Assembly (NCBI GenBank): GCA_021234155.1
Contig: JAJEKV010000008.1
Span: 23,033,106 to 23,097,105 of the forward strand
From: Isoetes taiwanensis
Lineage: Eukaryota > Streptophyta > Lycopodiopsida > Isoetales > Isoetaceae
Direction of reading: 5' to 3'
DNA: 64,000 nucleotides
In this document: in pieces, positions 55,271-64,000 of the stretch
How the letters are laid out: every line of letters starts with the position of its first letter
Position numbering within the stretch: the first letter of the stretch is position 1
The notes under the pieces: model-generated
The model's database searches: none
Told to the model about the DNA's origin: nothing
What the model saw: the letters and a program-made list of their open reading frames with translations, nothing else
Made by a program: the position numbers and the translations under genes

Positions 55271-55610
55271 GATCGAATTCTAAGAATCTTCTTGGAATCT
55301 TAGGATTTTATGGAATCTACAATAATTTATGGGAATCTACGGGAATCTCTATAGAATCTTTGATATTCTAGAAGAATCTCAGGAGAATCTTGGAGAAGCT
55401 ATAGGAATCATAAGAGAATCTTTGAGAATCTAAGGGAATCTTGATGAAATCTTGAAGAATATAGGAGGATCTACATAGAAACTTGAAGAATCTAGAGAAA
55501 TCTTGGGATCTCAAGATCTTAAGGATTAATGGAAAAATCTAAAGAGAATCTTAAGGAATTTATGGAAATCTCAAGACAATCTTTGAGAATCCAGTAGAAT
55601 CTAAGAGATA
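55271..55610. repeat. GAATCT array, second locus, part 2
   Basis: Units such as GGGAATCTC, AGAATCTTTGA and GAATCTAAGG continue the same family. The array ends about 300 bp downstream of the receptor kinase stop codon. Confidence 0.85.
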
Positions 55611-55909
55611 TATTTCTGTATTTGGCTTCTAGTTGGATTTGTACAGTCCCTAACTCGTACAGGCCCTACACAGTACAAAGACTTGTATAAAAATAAAAAC
55701 TCCTACCATTAAAAGAAAAAATTATTATATAATTCTTCATTCGTATATCTCAAAGTACATATTTATGAAGTATTTCACCAGCACCACAATTGTTACACAT
55801 TCCTTAAAAAACGCACCTCTTACTCAAACTCAACAAAAGTGCCACAACAAATGCCGGGCACTCCACCTTATGCACACAAAATCCAAAATATAATAAAATC
55901 ACTTCCTAA

Positions 55910-58558
55910 TTATCTAGGGACATACATCGATTCTACTCCAGAGATCTTTAAGTAGCTATCTCCACCGGTGCTTACAGAGCTATTTATCGGTACATTCGAG
56001 CTCGATTGTATCCAAGATATAGCATTTCCGGCTAAATCCATGTTCGACTGGGACTCTGTAAGTGTAAACGTGGGCTTGGGAATTTCCATCTTTTCCTGTA
56101 ACATCTGTATAATTTGTGGCATTGTGGGTCTTTTGCCTGCGTCTTTATAAATGCAGCAAAATGCCAATCTGATAACCTGCTCTGCTTTGCCAGGATCAAA
56201 ATTTCCATTCAGTTTGGGATCTACAGCCTCCATAATGTTGCCTGATCTTATTTTTTCAAAAACCCAAATAGGGGTATATCCGCTTACAGGATCTCGGGAA
56301 CGGATAACTCGCTTTCCAGTGATGATTTCAAGAAGCACAATGCCAAAACTATAGATGTCACATTTCTTGGTAGCTTTAGAGTCTGCAATAAATTCTGGAG
56401 CAAGGTAACCAGGAGTTCCCCTTACCTGCGTGGTGGAAACTGTGAAATCTTGTTTGATAAGTGTATTGGAATTAATAGGGCGAGCAGTCAGCATGTCTTG
56501 GTTGATCAGCTTGGCCATGCCCAGATCTGAAAGCTTGGCATGGAAATATTCACCCAAAAGAATGTTTTGGGGTTTGATATCTAGATGAAGAACAGGATGA
56601 GAGCATCCTTCGTGTAAATATGTCAGACCTTGAGCAGTGTCCATAGCTATGGACATTCTTGTGTTCCAAGGTAATACCTTATCTGAGTCTTCTCCAAAGA
56701 GCCATTTATCCAGGGACCCATTTGGCATCCATTCATAGACCAAAAGTCTGTTTAATCCTTCTAGACAGAACCCATACAGTCTGACCAGATTTATGTGGTC
56801 TATTCCTCCGAGAGTCCTCACTTCAGACTCAAATTCTTTCTGCCCTTGTTTGGCTCCTTGAAGCCTCTTTACTGCCACACTTCTTCCATCTTTTAATTTT
56901 CCACCAAAAACAGGGCCAAATCCTCCTTCCCCTATTTTGTTCTGGAACCCATTAGTGGCATCTTCAAGGCATTTTAGAGAGAATTTAAGGGGCACCCCTG
57001 GCACAGTTGTTAGAAAATCATCTTCTACCTTTCCACACTTGAACCATATGTTTAATCCAACAGCAGCAACTAAGCAGCCTATTGCAACAGATACTGAGAT
57101 GATGATAATCTTTGTAGAGGAGGAAGAACTTCCTTTGTTATTTGTGGTCGAGAACTGCACTTTGAGAAAAGCCAAATAAGTCTTTTGAGAAGATGTGGAG
57201 ACTTTTCGAAGGCTGGATACATAGCTGATTATATGAAAGCAGGCCCTCGCTGATATATTAGCAGAGTCTTCATAAAAAGCAGCCAAACACGAACAATTTG
57301 AAAGACAAGAAGACGCACAGTCTTCTTTTAGTGTCCAATTGAGAGGGGCAACATATGAGTTGGAGAAATATGTAACATCTGAAACATTATAGAAGACCTG
57401 GTTTTTTTCGCTGCTTGCATCACAGCTCACTGCCCTGGTGGGTTTGCATCCAGTTTTTGGATTTGAAGCATTAAATACCCCTGCAAGAGAAGAAGAGGAA
57501 TTTTGTGATGGACAAGTGCATTGCCCATTAGAGCAGATTCCATATGATCCACAAATATCAGGCTTTAAGCATGCACTTCTCTGCCCAATCATTTCCCCAT
57601 TTATCATTAAGGCGCCATCCTTCCAAAGATAATGTCTAAAATCACCATCAGATTCAAGCCTGAAGAATCTGAACTTGGAGTTGTATGCTACGGGGACCTG
57701 AAATGAGGCATTTTGGTTGCATTGAGAACCATCATAAAAAATATTATCACTTGTGGCTGTGGAAGTGTAAGTTATGACTATTCCAGTCATTCCACAATTT
57801 TCCAATGCTGTGCTATAATCCAAGGATCCCTTTTTGTTGGTAACATAATATGGGAGGTATGGATCAGTGTCTGTTGAATAGTACACTGCACCTGAAGGCT
57901 CGACAATTGCAGAGTAATTTCCTGAAGAGCTTGAATTAGTTGCTGTGAGCTGCATCCCTCTTGTGAGGATCTGGCCAGGCAAAAATGTATCAGCTGGGTG
58001 GTCGAAACTCTGCCATGTTATACTTTGGCTGGAATTATACACTATAAGATTCCCCGATTCTGCCAGTTCAAGAGCTGAAACGTTATTGCCTACAGACCAA
58101 ATGACCGTACCGTCTGAATCAATTAGCTGGAGCTGAGATTTGTCTTGGGGAATTCTTAATACAGTGGTGGCAAAGTTTTGGCGTCGTTTTACTCCGACAT
58201 TCCAGACATCAATGGCATGAGAGGAGTTGAAGGGAAGGAGGCAGATGATCATGGTGGTGGTTGTGGAGAAATCAGATGAGAAGAGGCCAAGCACAAAGGT
58301 GGAATTTGAAGAAGAAAGAATGGTGTTGTTTGAGGCCAGAGAATAGAAGTAACCATTTGAGAAACGATATATGTTGTCTACTCCAGCCTCCCAACCTGGT
58401 GTGAGAGAAATGCGCTTTGCCTCTGTTCCAACATATGAGCACAAGTTGATGAACAAAACCAACACTCCAATCCAAGCCATAGCTTCTTGCTCCAAAAGGA
58501 TGTTGCCTAAAAAATGGCATACATTTGCATTTCGTTTGGAAGATGCTTCTTCACTCAA
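55910..58558 (-). CDS. G-type lectin S-receptor-like Ser/Thr protein kinase (SD2-5-like)
   Basis: An intact, intronless ORF of 882 codons. It is a plasma-membrane receptor kinase. Residues 27-46 (MAWIGVLVLFINLCSYVGTE) form a signal peptide. ~55-195 is a bulb-type lectin domain (WQSFDHPADTFLPGQ at 182-196). 330-371 is Cys-rich, EGF-like. ~379-468 is PAN/apple-like. ~483-506 is a membrane helix followed by WFKCGKVEDD. 537-820 is the kinase: GEGGFG 543-548, Lys564, HLD at 658-660, Asn665, DLG at 678-680 and APE at 720-722. HLD replaces HRD (a non-RD kinase) and DLG replaces DFG; both occur in this subfamily, so activity is plausible. The ligand is unknown. The first Met would leave almost no 5' UTR given a TATA-like site at ~58,589, so Met27 (58,480) is the likelier start. 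It is the only clearly functional gene in the window, probably about 856 residues. Confidence 0.95.
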   Translation of the reverse strand: MSEEASSKRNANVCHFLGNILLEQEAMAWIGVLVLFINLCSYVGTEAKRISLTPGWEAGVDNIYRFSNGYFYSLASNNTILSSSNSTFVLGLFSSDFSTTTTMIICLLPFNSSHAIDVWNVGVKRRQNFATTVLRIPQDKSQLQLIDSDGTVIWSVGNNVSALELAESGNLIVYNSSQSITWQSFDHPADTFLPGQILTRGMQLTATNSSSSGNYSAIVEPSGAVYYSTDTDPYLPYYVTNKKGSLDYSTALENCGMTGIVITYTSTATSDNIFYDGSQCNQNASFQVPVAYNSKFRFFRLESDGDFRHYLWKDGALMINGEMIGQRSACLKPDICGSYGICSNGQCTCPSQNSSSSLAGVFNASNPKTGCKPTRAVSCDASSEKNQVFYNVSDVTYFSNSYVAPLNWTLKEDCASSCLSNCSCLAAFYEDSANISARACFHIISYVSSLRKVSTSSQKTYLAFLKVQFSTTNNKGSSSSSTKIIIISVSVAIGCLVAAVGLNIWFKCGKVEDDFLTTVPGVPLKFSLKCLEDATNGFQNKIGEGGFGPVFGGKLKDGRSVAVKRLQGAKQGQKEFESEVRTLGGIDHINLVRLYGFCLEGLNRLLVYEWMPNGSLDKWLFGEDSDKVLPWNTRMSIAMDTAQGLTYLHEGCSHPVLHLDIKPQNILLGEYFHAKLSDLGMAKLINQDMLTARPINSNTLIKQDFTVSTTQVRGTPGYLAPEFIADSKATKKCDIYSFGIVLLEIITGKRVIRSRDPVSGYTPIWVFEKIRSGNIMEAVDPKLNGNFDPGKAEQVIRLAFCCIYKDAGKRPTMPQIIQMLQEKMEIPKPTFTLTESQSNMDLAGNAISWIQSSSNVPINSSVSTGGDSYLKISGVESMYVPR

Positions 58559-58585
58559 ATTTGGTCATGCTTGGTGTGAGCGCAG

Positions 58586-58592
58586 TATATAT
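58586..58592 (-). promoter_or_regulatory. TATA-like box of the receptor kinase gene
   Basis: The minus strand reads GATATATACTGCG. It lies ~28-34 bp upstream of the first in-frame ATG and ~110 bp upstream of the signal-peptide Met, which favours the internal start. Confidence 0.4.
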
Positions 58593-58639
58593 CGGACGAT
58601 GACATGTTATAGCCACGGGCATATCCGTGTCTTTGACAT

Positions 58640-59700
58640 GTTATAGCCCTGCCCAAAAAAAATTACACGGCGTTTTTGTGAACTTAGCGAATTTTTTGCC
58701 ATTTAAGGCTGGCTATAACATGCCCACGTCCCACATTTACCGCGATGGATGATCGGTGTCTGTTTTCTTGAAACTGGCAATCCATTACAACCTACCAATA
58801 TGTCCATCACCGACCGATATTGAAAACAAATATCAGAGTTGAATATGGGTACACCAGAGTTGAAGAGTGTTCCCGAAAACAATCGTTTGTTGGGACATAA
58901 TTCTTTGGGACCCAACAAGGGAGGATGCCCAACTGTGGGCCACTTACCAGTAAAATAAAATGGCTGGATGGGTGGGTGACCTTCACTGCTGAGATCTGGG
59001 CAAACAATGGCTCATTGGAATCTTGAAGAGTTGCCGTTTCCAATGACCCCAAAATTATTGCCCACTCCCTGTATGAAAAGTTCTGAGACCCTAAAGTGAC
59101 CCCCTCGTAATGGCACAATTAGATATCTTAGTGGTCGTTTTTGTTGTATCCTAGTGGTGGTTTTTTCTCGTAACAAGGTCAAAATACGACGTTTGAGTAG
59201 TCAAATTAAAGATCTCATTGAACACTTTACAATCATCTTTAATCCGGTAGCCCATCACCTCCCCTAGAAAAAAAGATTATTTTTATTGAACGTGAAAACA
59301 ACAGAATAGAAAGATCTTGTCATTCAAATCAGAAGCTCAAATAGAAGGCTCAAACGGAAAGATCTTGGCCATTCAATCAAGCCATAAAAGTGTGCCGTCT
59401 TAGGGCTCCTGCGCACGAATGGGCACCCTCTCGGTGCTTTTCTCTAAGCTTGCATGGTTATTTCTTATCCCTTTACCATCAAAAAAAAAAAAAAAAAAAA
59501 AACTTTATATGCTAGGCTTTTGATAGTATCTTATAGAAAGGATCCACAATAATGGAAACAAACCTGAATTGAGGATCTGATGTTCTTTTCTGGAGCTTAT
59601 AAGTTAACTTATTTATCAAAGAGGGACATATGCTGATCTGCATGTTGTCAATGACATTTTAAGTTAGTTCTAGAAAAGATTGGCCTTTACAATTATGGTG
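58640..59700. other. Upstream region of the kinase gene, no other gene seen
   Basis: Small ORFs on the minus strand (58,703-59,118) lack family features. A ~20-nt poly-A run is at ~59,480-59,502. Confidence 0.5.
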
Positions 59701-59702
59701 TA

Positions 59703-59834
59703 GATAACGTCCTGGGCCAAGGACGTTACCTAAAAAAAAATTTGAGGGCCAGTGAAAATGTGCGCGCACGCCCTTGGCATTTTCACTGGCCCGAAAATTT
59801 TTTTTTGGTAACGTCCGAGGGCCAGGACGTTATC
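59703..59834. mobile_element. Foldback (MITE-like) element, 132 bp
   Basis: The arms are near-perfect reverse complements: GATAACGTCCTGGGCCAAGG at the left and its complement at the right. They include CGGACGTTACC/GGTAACGTCC, an A/T-run and GGGCCAGTGAAAATG. The loop is ~17 nt (TGCGCGCACGCCCTTGG). The size and hairpin form suit a small foldback MITE. No target duplication was confirmed. Confidence 0.75.
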
Positions 59835-59849
59835 GCCCTTAATGCCCTG

Positions 59850-60360
59850 GTTCGAGGGTTTGCTCCAGGGCCGGATCCAGGGCAGAGGTGCCGGAAGCAG
59901 AGGAAGCAGAGGGCCGGAATAGAAGCAGCAGGAAGCAGATCTTAGAAGACTGGAATAGAAGCAGATCTTCGAGGGCTTAGAGGGCCGGAATAGAAACGTG
60001 AAAACAAAGCCTTTTTCTTGGCCAAACAAAGCCAAGAAACGTGAAAACTTAGAGGGCAAACTTTTTCTTGGCAACGTCTTAGAGGGCCGGAATAGAAGCA
60101 GCAGGAAGCAGATCTTACCTGGTTAAGGGCCGGAATAGAAGCAGCAGGAAGCAGGATCTTAGGAGCAGGGGGCTGGAAGCAAGATTAAAGCAGGGGGCCG
60201 GATCTTAGGAGCAGGGGGGCGGATCTTAAGAGCAGGGGGCCGGATCTTAGGAGCAGGGGCCCTGCAGATCTTAGTAACAGGGGAAGACTTAGGATTTTTA
60301 CCAGGAGCAGATCTTAGGAGCAGGGGCCCTGCAGATCTTAGTAACAGGGGATTTTTAGCA
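59850..60360. repeat. Purine-rich short tandem repeats (GGCCGGAATAGAAGCAG / GATCTTAGGAGCAGG)
   Basis: Irregular units include GGCCGGAATAGAAGCAGCAG (59,914, 60,082, 60,128) and GGCCGGATCTTAGGAGCAGG (60,190-60,260). A 67-bp direct repeat lies at 60,243 and 60,310. No protein-like ORF. Confidence 0.75.
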
Positions 60361-60609
60361 AACTCTGGATCAGCTCGGGCCTGCCCAAGAGATAAACGCT
60401 GTTCTTGATATTATCCTAGGGTGTTATGAGGATTTCATGCTTAACACTCTAGGATGTTATAGAAACAGCATAAAATGTCTGCCGGTGAAGCTGTTACTAG
60501 CTGGTAACAGCACTTTAATGGACGGCTGAGATTGGATCTCAGCCTGTAAACCTGAGAAGCAGGGCGTTAAGGGTATAGATAATATTGAAGAACCTCCAAA
60601 AAACATTAT

Positions 60610-60957
60610 ATGTCATTATACTTGTTTATTCCTTTAAAAACTAAATATACTTTTAATGGGGAAGACGTCTCAACTTGGCATGTGGGAGGCAAAGTTGAAA
60701 TTATCAGTAAAAATCTAGAAATCACGTCTCACAAACCTAACAAACATGTTGAGGTATTGACTTTGGTCAAGCCAAAACTTCTTGAAAGCCCCATTCCCAA
60801 AAAATTTGAATTTGTAAGCAAGACTACTATAGGTGATGATAACAACGTTGTATTCCATAACAGTCAACTAAACAAGAAATATTGTTTTTTATTATCGTTG
60901 TATCATGTTTTTCTTTTCGGCATACATCATTTTTTGTCCAATAGTCCACGATTGTGA
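60610..60957 (+). CDS. Hypothetical ORF, 115 codons
   Basis: The ATG at 60,610 opens a Lys-rich frame with GEDVSTWHVGGKVEIISKNL, VLTLVKPKLLESPIPKKFEF and a hydrophobic C-terminal part (CFLLSLYHVFLFGIHHFL). The hydrophobic tail could be a membrane anchor. No homologous family is recognised; it may be the end of a longer decayed gene. Confidence 0.3.
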   Translation: MSLYLFIPLKTKYTFNGEDVSTWHVGGKVEIISKNLEITSHKPNKHVEVLTLVKPKLLESPIPKKFEFVSKTTIGDDNNVVFHNSQLNKKYCFLLSLYHVFLFGIHHFLSNSPRL

Positions 60958-61088
60958 AAGGGCCCGCGTCTTCACCCACAATATACAGGAAATCGTTACC
61001 AACCAATAAGAGCACATAGAAAACAAGATGATGACGCTTTAGAAATATGTGGTTCGTATTTTTTTCAAACTGACCATCAGATAAAAAA

Positions 61089-61229
<141 letters not shown>

Positions 61230-61970
61230 TGCGAACGCACTGTGGGTTGCTCTTACAACTATTTTATAGATGGGTTGTATATACAATAATGTTGCCAAAG
61301 CGGGTAAAAGCAAAGCAAGTAATTTTAAAGTATTAATAATAGTCACATTTAATTAAGATGGGTCAGATGTGACTCCCACTTTTCTTCAAAACCCTGTTAT
61401 TTCAATCCAAAAGGACGTGGAAATCGTTTTAGGCCCCATTGTTGCCTGAAAAGAAGATCCAATTTTTGTGTGAATAAAGAACTTAAGGAATAAAAATGGC
61501 CTCCATTTCTCGGATGACGAGTCGAGAAACTAAAAAACACATCTAAAACCAATAAAATAGTTTACTTTCACTAAACAAAGTGCTAGTATTCAATGATTTT
61601 TTTTCCATAAATAATATCATTACAATTCACTTTACAGTGAATAGAGAGACCATAGCGATTGTGTTGGCACAACAATTACACCATTTCCACATACGGACCA
61701 CCTAATGGAAACAACTGAAGCACCATCTGACCTGTTCTTCTAAGACATGGGAGCAACTTGAAGACGACAAAAATCTATACTTGGTGGTGCTTCATGGGTT
61801 GTCCAATCGATGTCATCACCCTCTTCTCGCCTCCTTTCTTCAATGACCGGATCTTTCCATTGCTTCTGAGCATGTACTATCTGGTCGGGATAAGGAATAT
61901 AAAAGACAAAATCAAGTTAGTTGAGTGATGGTATAGACCAGATAAATAAATAAAAATCAGTTCTAAGGGT
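61230..61970. other. No gene recognised
   Basis: AT-rich. An outlying GACGAGTCGAGAAAC near 61,517 resembles the palindromic units further right. Confidence 0.5.
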
Positions 61971-62260
61971 CATTTCTCGACTCTCGAGTCGAGAAAGGCA
62001 GCTCAGAGTGCAGGCCTGAGGGGCTTTCTTGTCTCTTGAGTCGATAAAGGTGGCTCGAAGTGAAAAACCTTAGCCTAAGGGGTTTTCTCAACTTGCGAGT
62101 TGATAAAGGAAGTTCGGAGCTCGACTTGCAAGTCGAGAAAGGTAATTCAGAGTGAAAAACACTAGCCTGTGGAGCTTTCTCGGCTCGAGAGTCGAGAAAG
62201 GCAACTGAGGGTGAAACATGGAAGCCTAAGGGCCTTTCTCGACTCGTGAGTCGAGGAAGG
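61971..62260. repeat. Array of palindromic TTTCTCGACTC-GAGTCGAGAAAGG units
   Basis: About six units at ~61,973, 62,031, 62,083, 62,120, 62,183 and 62,235. Each is a near-palindrome of ~24 bp (TTTCTCGACTC / GAGTCGAGAAA) followed by GGCAGCTCAGAGTGAAAAAC-like spacer. Compensatory changes occur: TTCTCAACTTGCGAGTTGATAA keeps pairing. Confidence 0.85.
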
Positions 62261-62481
62261 CAGCTCAGAGCAAAAAAACATTTTTTTCTACAAAAAAAAT
62301 TCTTGATAACATTGAATTTTTCTTTTCTTGTTACCAATGAAATAAGTTATAAAGCTAAGCTTGAGTTATACATCTAGATACTATACAACTAGACTTGGGA
62401 CTAGTTAAATTAAATAGTTTACAATCTAGGGTAGACACCTATATAAGCTACAAAAAATCTTTCCTTCAACCTTACCAATAT

Positions 62482-62651
62482 TTACGCCAACATTCTTACT
62501 TAGCCTTCATTACCCTTCAACCAGTCAAGACCTTAGTCAGACGATATAAACTCTAAACACATATTCACGCCCTTTTTTAAACATTAGTATATTTTAATAA
62601 TTTTTTGATGTCATTTTTTACGCCAACATTCTTACTTAGCCTTCATTACCA
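62482..62651. repeat. 35-bp direct repeat at 136-bp offset
   Basis: TTACGCCAACATTCTTACTT begins at 62,482 and 62,618, the same 136-bp spacing as the other pairs though the shared stretch is short. Confidence 0.9.
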
Positions 62652-62699
62652 ATGCTTGAAGTTTGAAATTTGGTACAAAACTTGGACCCCTTTGAGAAC

Positions 62700-63690
62700 C
62701 CACCCAGGCTTCCAGCTGTAGATTCTGCCTATGCTCGACTTCAAACCCCGTAGACTTTTCTCCTTAACCAGAGCTCCGAGTATTGACATGTAGATGAGAG
62801 AAACGGTAAGGATTAAGAGTGAAGCAATCATTTAATTTGTTGTGTTGGTATATTCTTTTATTTGAAAAAACTTATTCTGAACCCCAGTGCTTTGGTGGAG
62901 TTCTTTCGTGGAATGCAATAGATCGAGGTATTTTTATCATACAGGAAAAATTGACATCGAACAAGAAAAGGCTGATCTTCTTTCGCCATACATGAAAAAC
63001 TGAGGCTGGATAAATTGAGGATCGTTAGGGTTTATTAGTTATGCTGAATAGATGAACAGATGAAGAACAAGTCACCGGATATGCCGAAGAAATGAACAGA
63101 TGAAGAAGCTGATAGGAACTGAAGGAGCCAATAGAATGTGACTGAAGCCGCTAAAACGTTTCTGGTAAGATGCTGGCCCCCCCCGGGTATGTACATAGTA
63201 GTCAATAAATACCCCTAACTCCTACGTATACATGTGGAAATGGATTCAAAAACCCCCCCACGAGTCACTCACGCACATTATATGGCACCGAAAGTGAAAT
63301 TCCCTTGGCTGGGGCAGGGTTTTCTGGCCCAATAGATGTTAGATATCAAGAATCAATCTAAAACCACTAGGGAATTTTTGCCAGATCAAGAACAAAAACT
63401 TAGCTTCTCTTTTCTTTTAAGTGCATAAATGTTATCAATGCAATAACTTTAGCATTGAAATATTTTACTATAGCAGTAAAATATTTCTTAATTCATTTTC
63501 AAGTAGATGTATCTAAGATCAGCTCTTTTCTTCAAAATGTTTGAGTAAAAACTTCCACATTTCTCTAGGAAGCATATTTCTTAATTTCAATCTAATAGTG
63601 GCACTAACCTTAAAGATAATCAGCATATGATTGATTTGTTCCTCCAGCAACTGACCTTGTAGGCATTGTGTTCTCTCCACTAGATAGTGC
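62700..63690. other. No gene recognised
   Basis: AT-rich sequence with short incidental ORFs. A 14-bp repeat (ATGAACAGATGAAG) occurs at ~63,052 and ~63,093. Confidence 0.5.
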
Positions 63691-63691
63691 A

Positions 63692-63898
63692 TTACTCTTC
63701 CACTTCTAAAATGTGCTTAAAAGCATCCTTCCAAACTTGAAATCTAGATTCCCCTTTGTAAACCGGTGCTTCGATCGGCTCCGGAAACTGACTCGAGCCG
63801 CCAGTTGGGTTCTCCCAAGCGAACCCCAAAAATTCGCGCAGGCGAACCCGTCGCATTCGCCCAGGCGAACCCGCAATTGACGTGGCAGGGGCCGTCAA
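63692..63898 (-). CDS. Hypothetical small ORF, possible retroelement start
   Basis: 68 codons, Arg-rich at first (RMRRVRLREFLGF) then PIEAPVYKGESRFQVWKDAF. The last part, with an aromatic-rich W-x-x-F helix, resembles the beginning of retroelement capsid regions only loosely. It overlaps GGTTCGCCTGGGCGAACC palindromes. It has no confirmed domain. Confidence 0.2.
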   Translation of the reverse strand: MTAPATSIAGSPGRMRRVRLREFLGFAWENPTGGSSQFPEPIEAPVYKGESRFQVWKDAFKHILEVEE

Positions 63899-63960
63899 GC
63901 CTGCGTGGCGCCTCCTACCGGGTTCGCCCAGGCGAACCCCGAACCCGGGTTAGTACGGCG
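63765..63960. repeat. GC-rich palindromes GGGTTCGCCCAGGCGAACCC
   Basis: At least four half-or-whole copies of GGCGAACCC / GGGTTCGCC. The whole palindrome is at ~63,921-63,940. GC content is far above the neighbouring sequence. Confidence 0.75.
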
Positions 63961-64000
63961 GGCTGGCAGGGCCTAGGGAATGGCAGGGCATTCATTGTGC

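Overview
The window looks like nuclear DNA of a land plant with a large, repeat-choked genome. The evidence is plant-type telomere-like TTTAGGG runs, a CACTA transposon of the TNP2 type, Ty1/copia and LINE remnants, a long terminal repeat (LTR) element primed by initiator Met tRNA, a G-type lectin S-receptor-like kinase, and an alpha-amylase of the plastid AMY3 type. I cannot name the species; a fern, lycophyte or gymnosperm would fit the repeat load, but that is inference.

Layout. 1-3.6 kb: a broken Cys-rich ORF, AT-rich filler, a ~111-bp tandem repeat, a tRNA-like SINE head and a GAATCT/TTCTAGAA array. 3.6-13.6 kb: two minus-strand copies of one LTR element, each a ~1.6-kb LTR plus primer site plus a long leader. 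Between them lie a CCACCA-rich tract, a decayed transposase-like gene and a copia reverse transcriptase scrap. 13.6-15.5 kb: a LINE endonuclease remnant (minus) against a copia pol 3' end with its LTR (plus). 15.9-28.7 kb: a probable CACTA element holding a SET-domain ORF, two damaged TNP2 transposase copies and an internal duplication. 28.7-46.6 kb: unrecognised broken coding islands, low-complexity arrays, and scraps of DEAD-box helicase and J-domain genes. 46.7-51.4 kb: an alpha-amylase gene cut short inside a 3,061-bp-offset duplication. 52-53 kb: PPR-like debris. 54-55.6 kb: a second GAATCT array. 55.9-58.6 kb: the one clearly intact gene, a minus-strand lectin receptor kinase without introns. 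58.6-64 kb: a foldback element, a (GAT)46 microsatellite, palindromic repeat arrays and small ORFs.

Two results stand out. First, a SET-domain (histone-methyltransferase-like) ORF lies directly upstream of the TNP2 transposase, apparently inside the CACTA element. Second, at least eighteen unrelated sites carry a direct repeat whose second copy starts exactly 136 bp after the first. One spacing across unrelated sequence points to an assembly or contig-joining artefact, and it inflates several features here (a doubled transposase segment, a doubled helicase exon). Coordinates and breaks near those sites should be read with that in mind.

Apart from the kinase, nearly every coding region is partial or broken. 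There is no host pathway to reconstruct from neighbouring genes; the window records nested transposon insertion, capture and decay.
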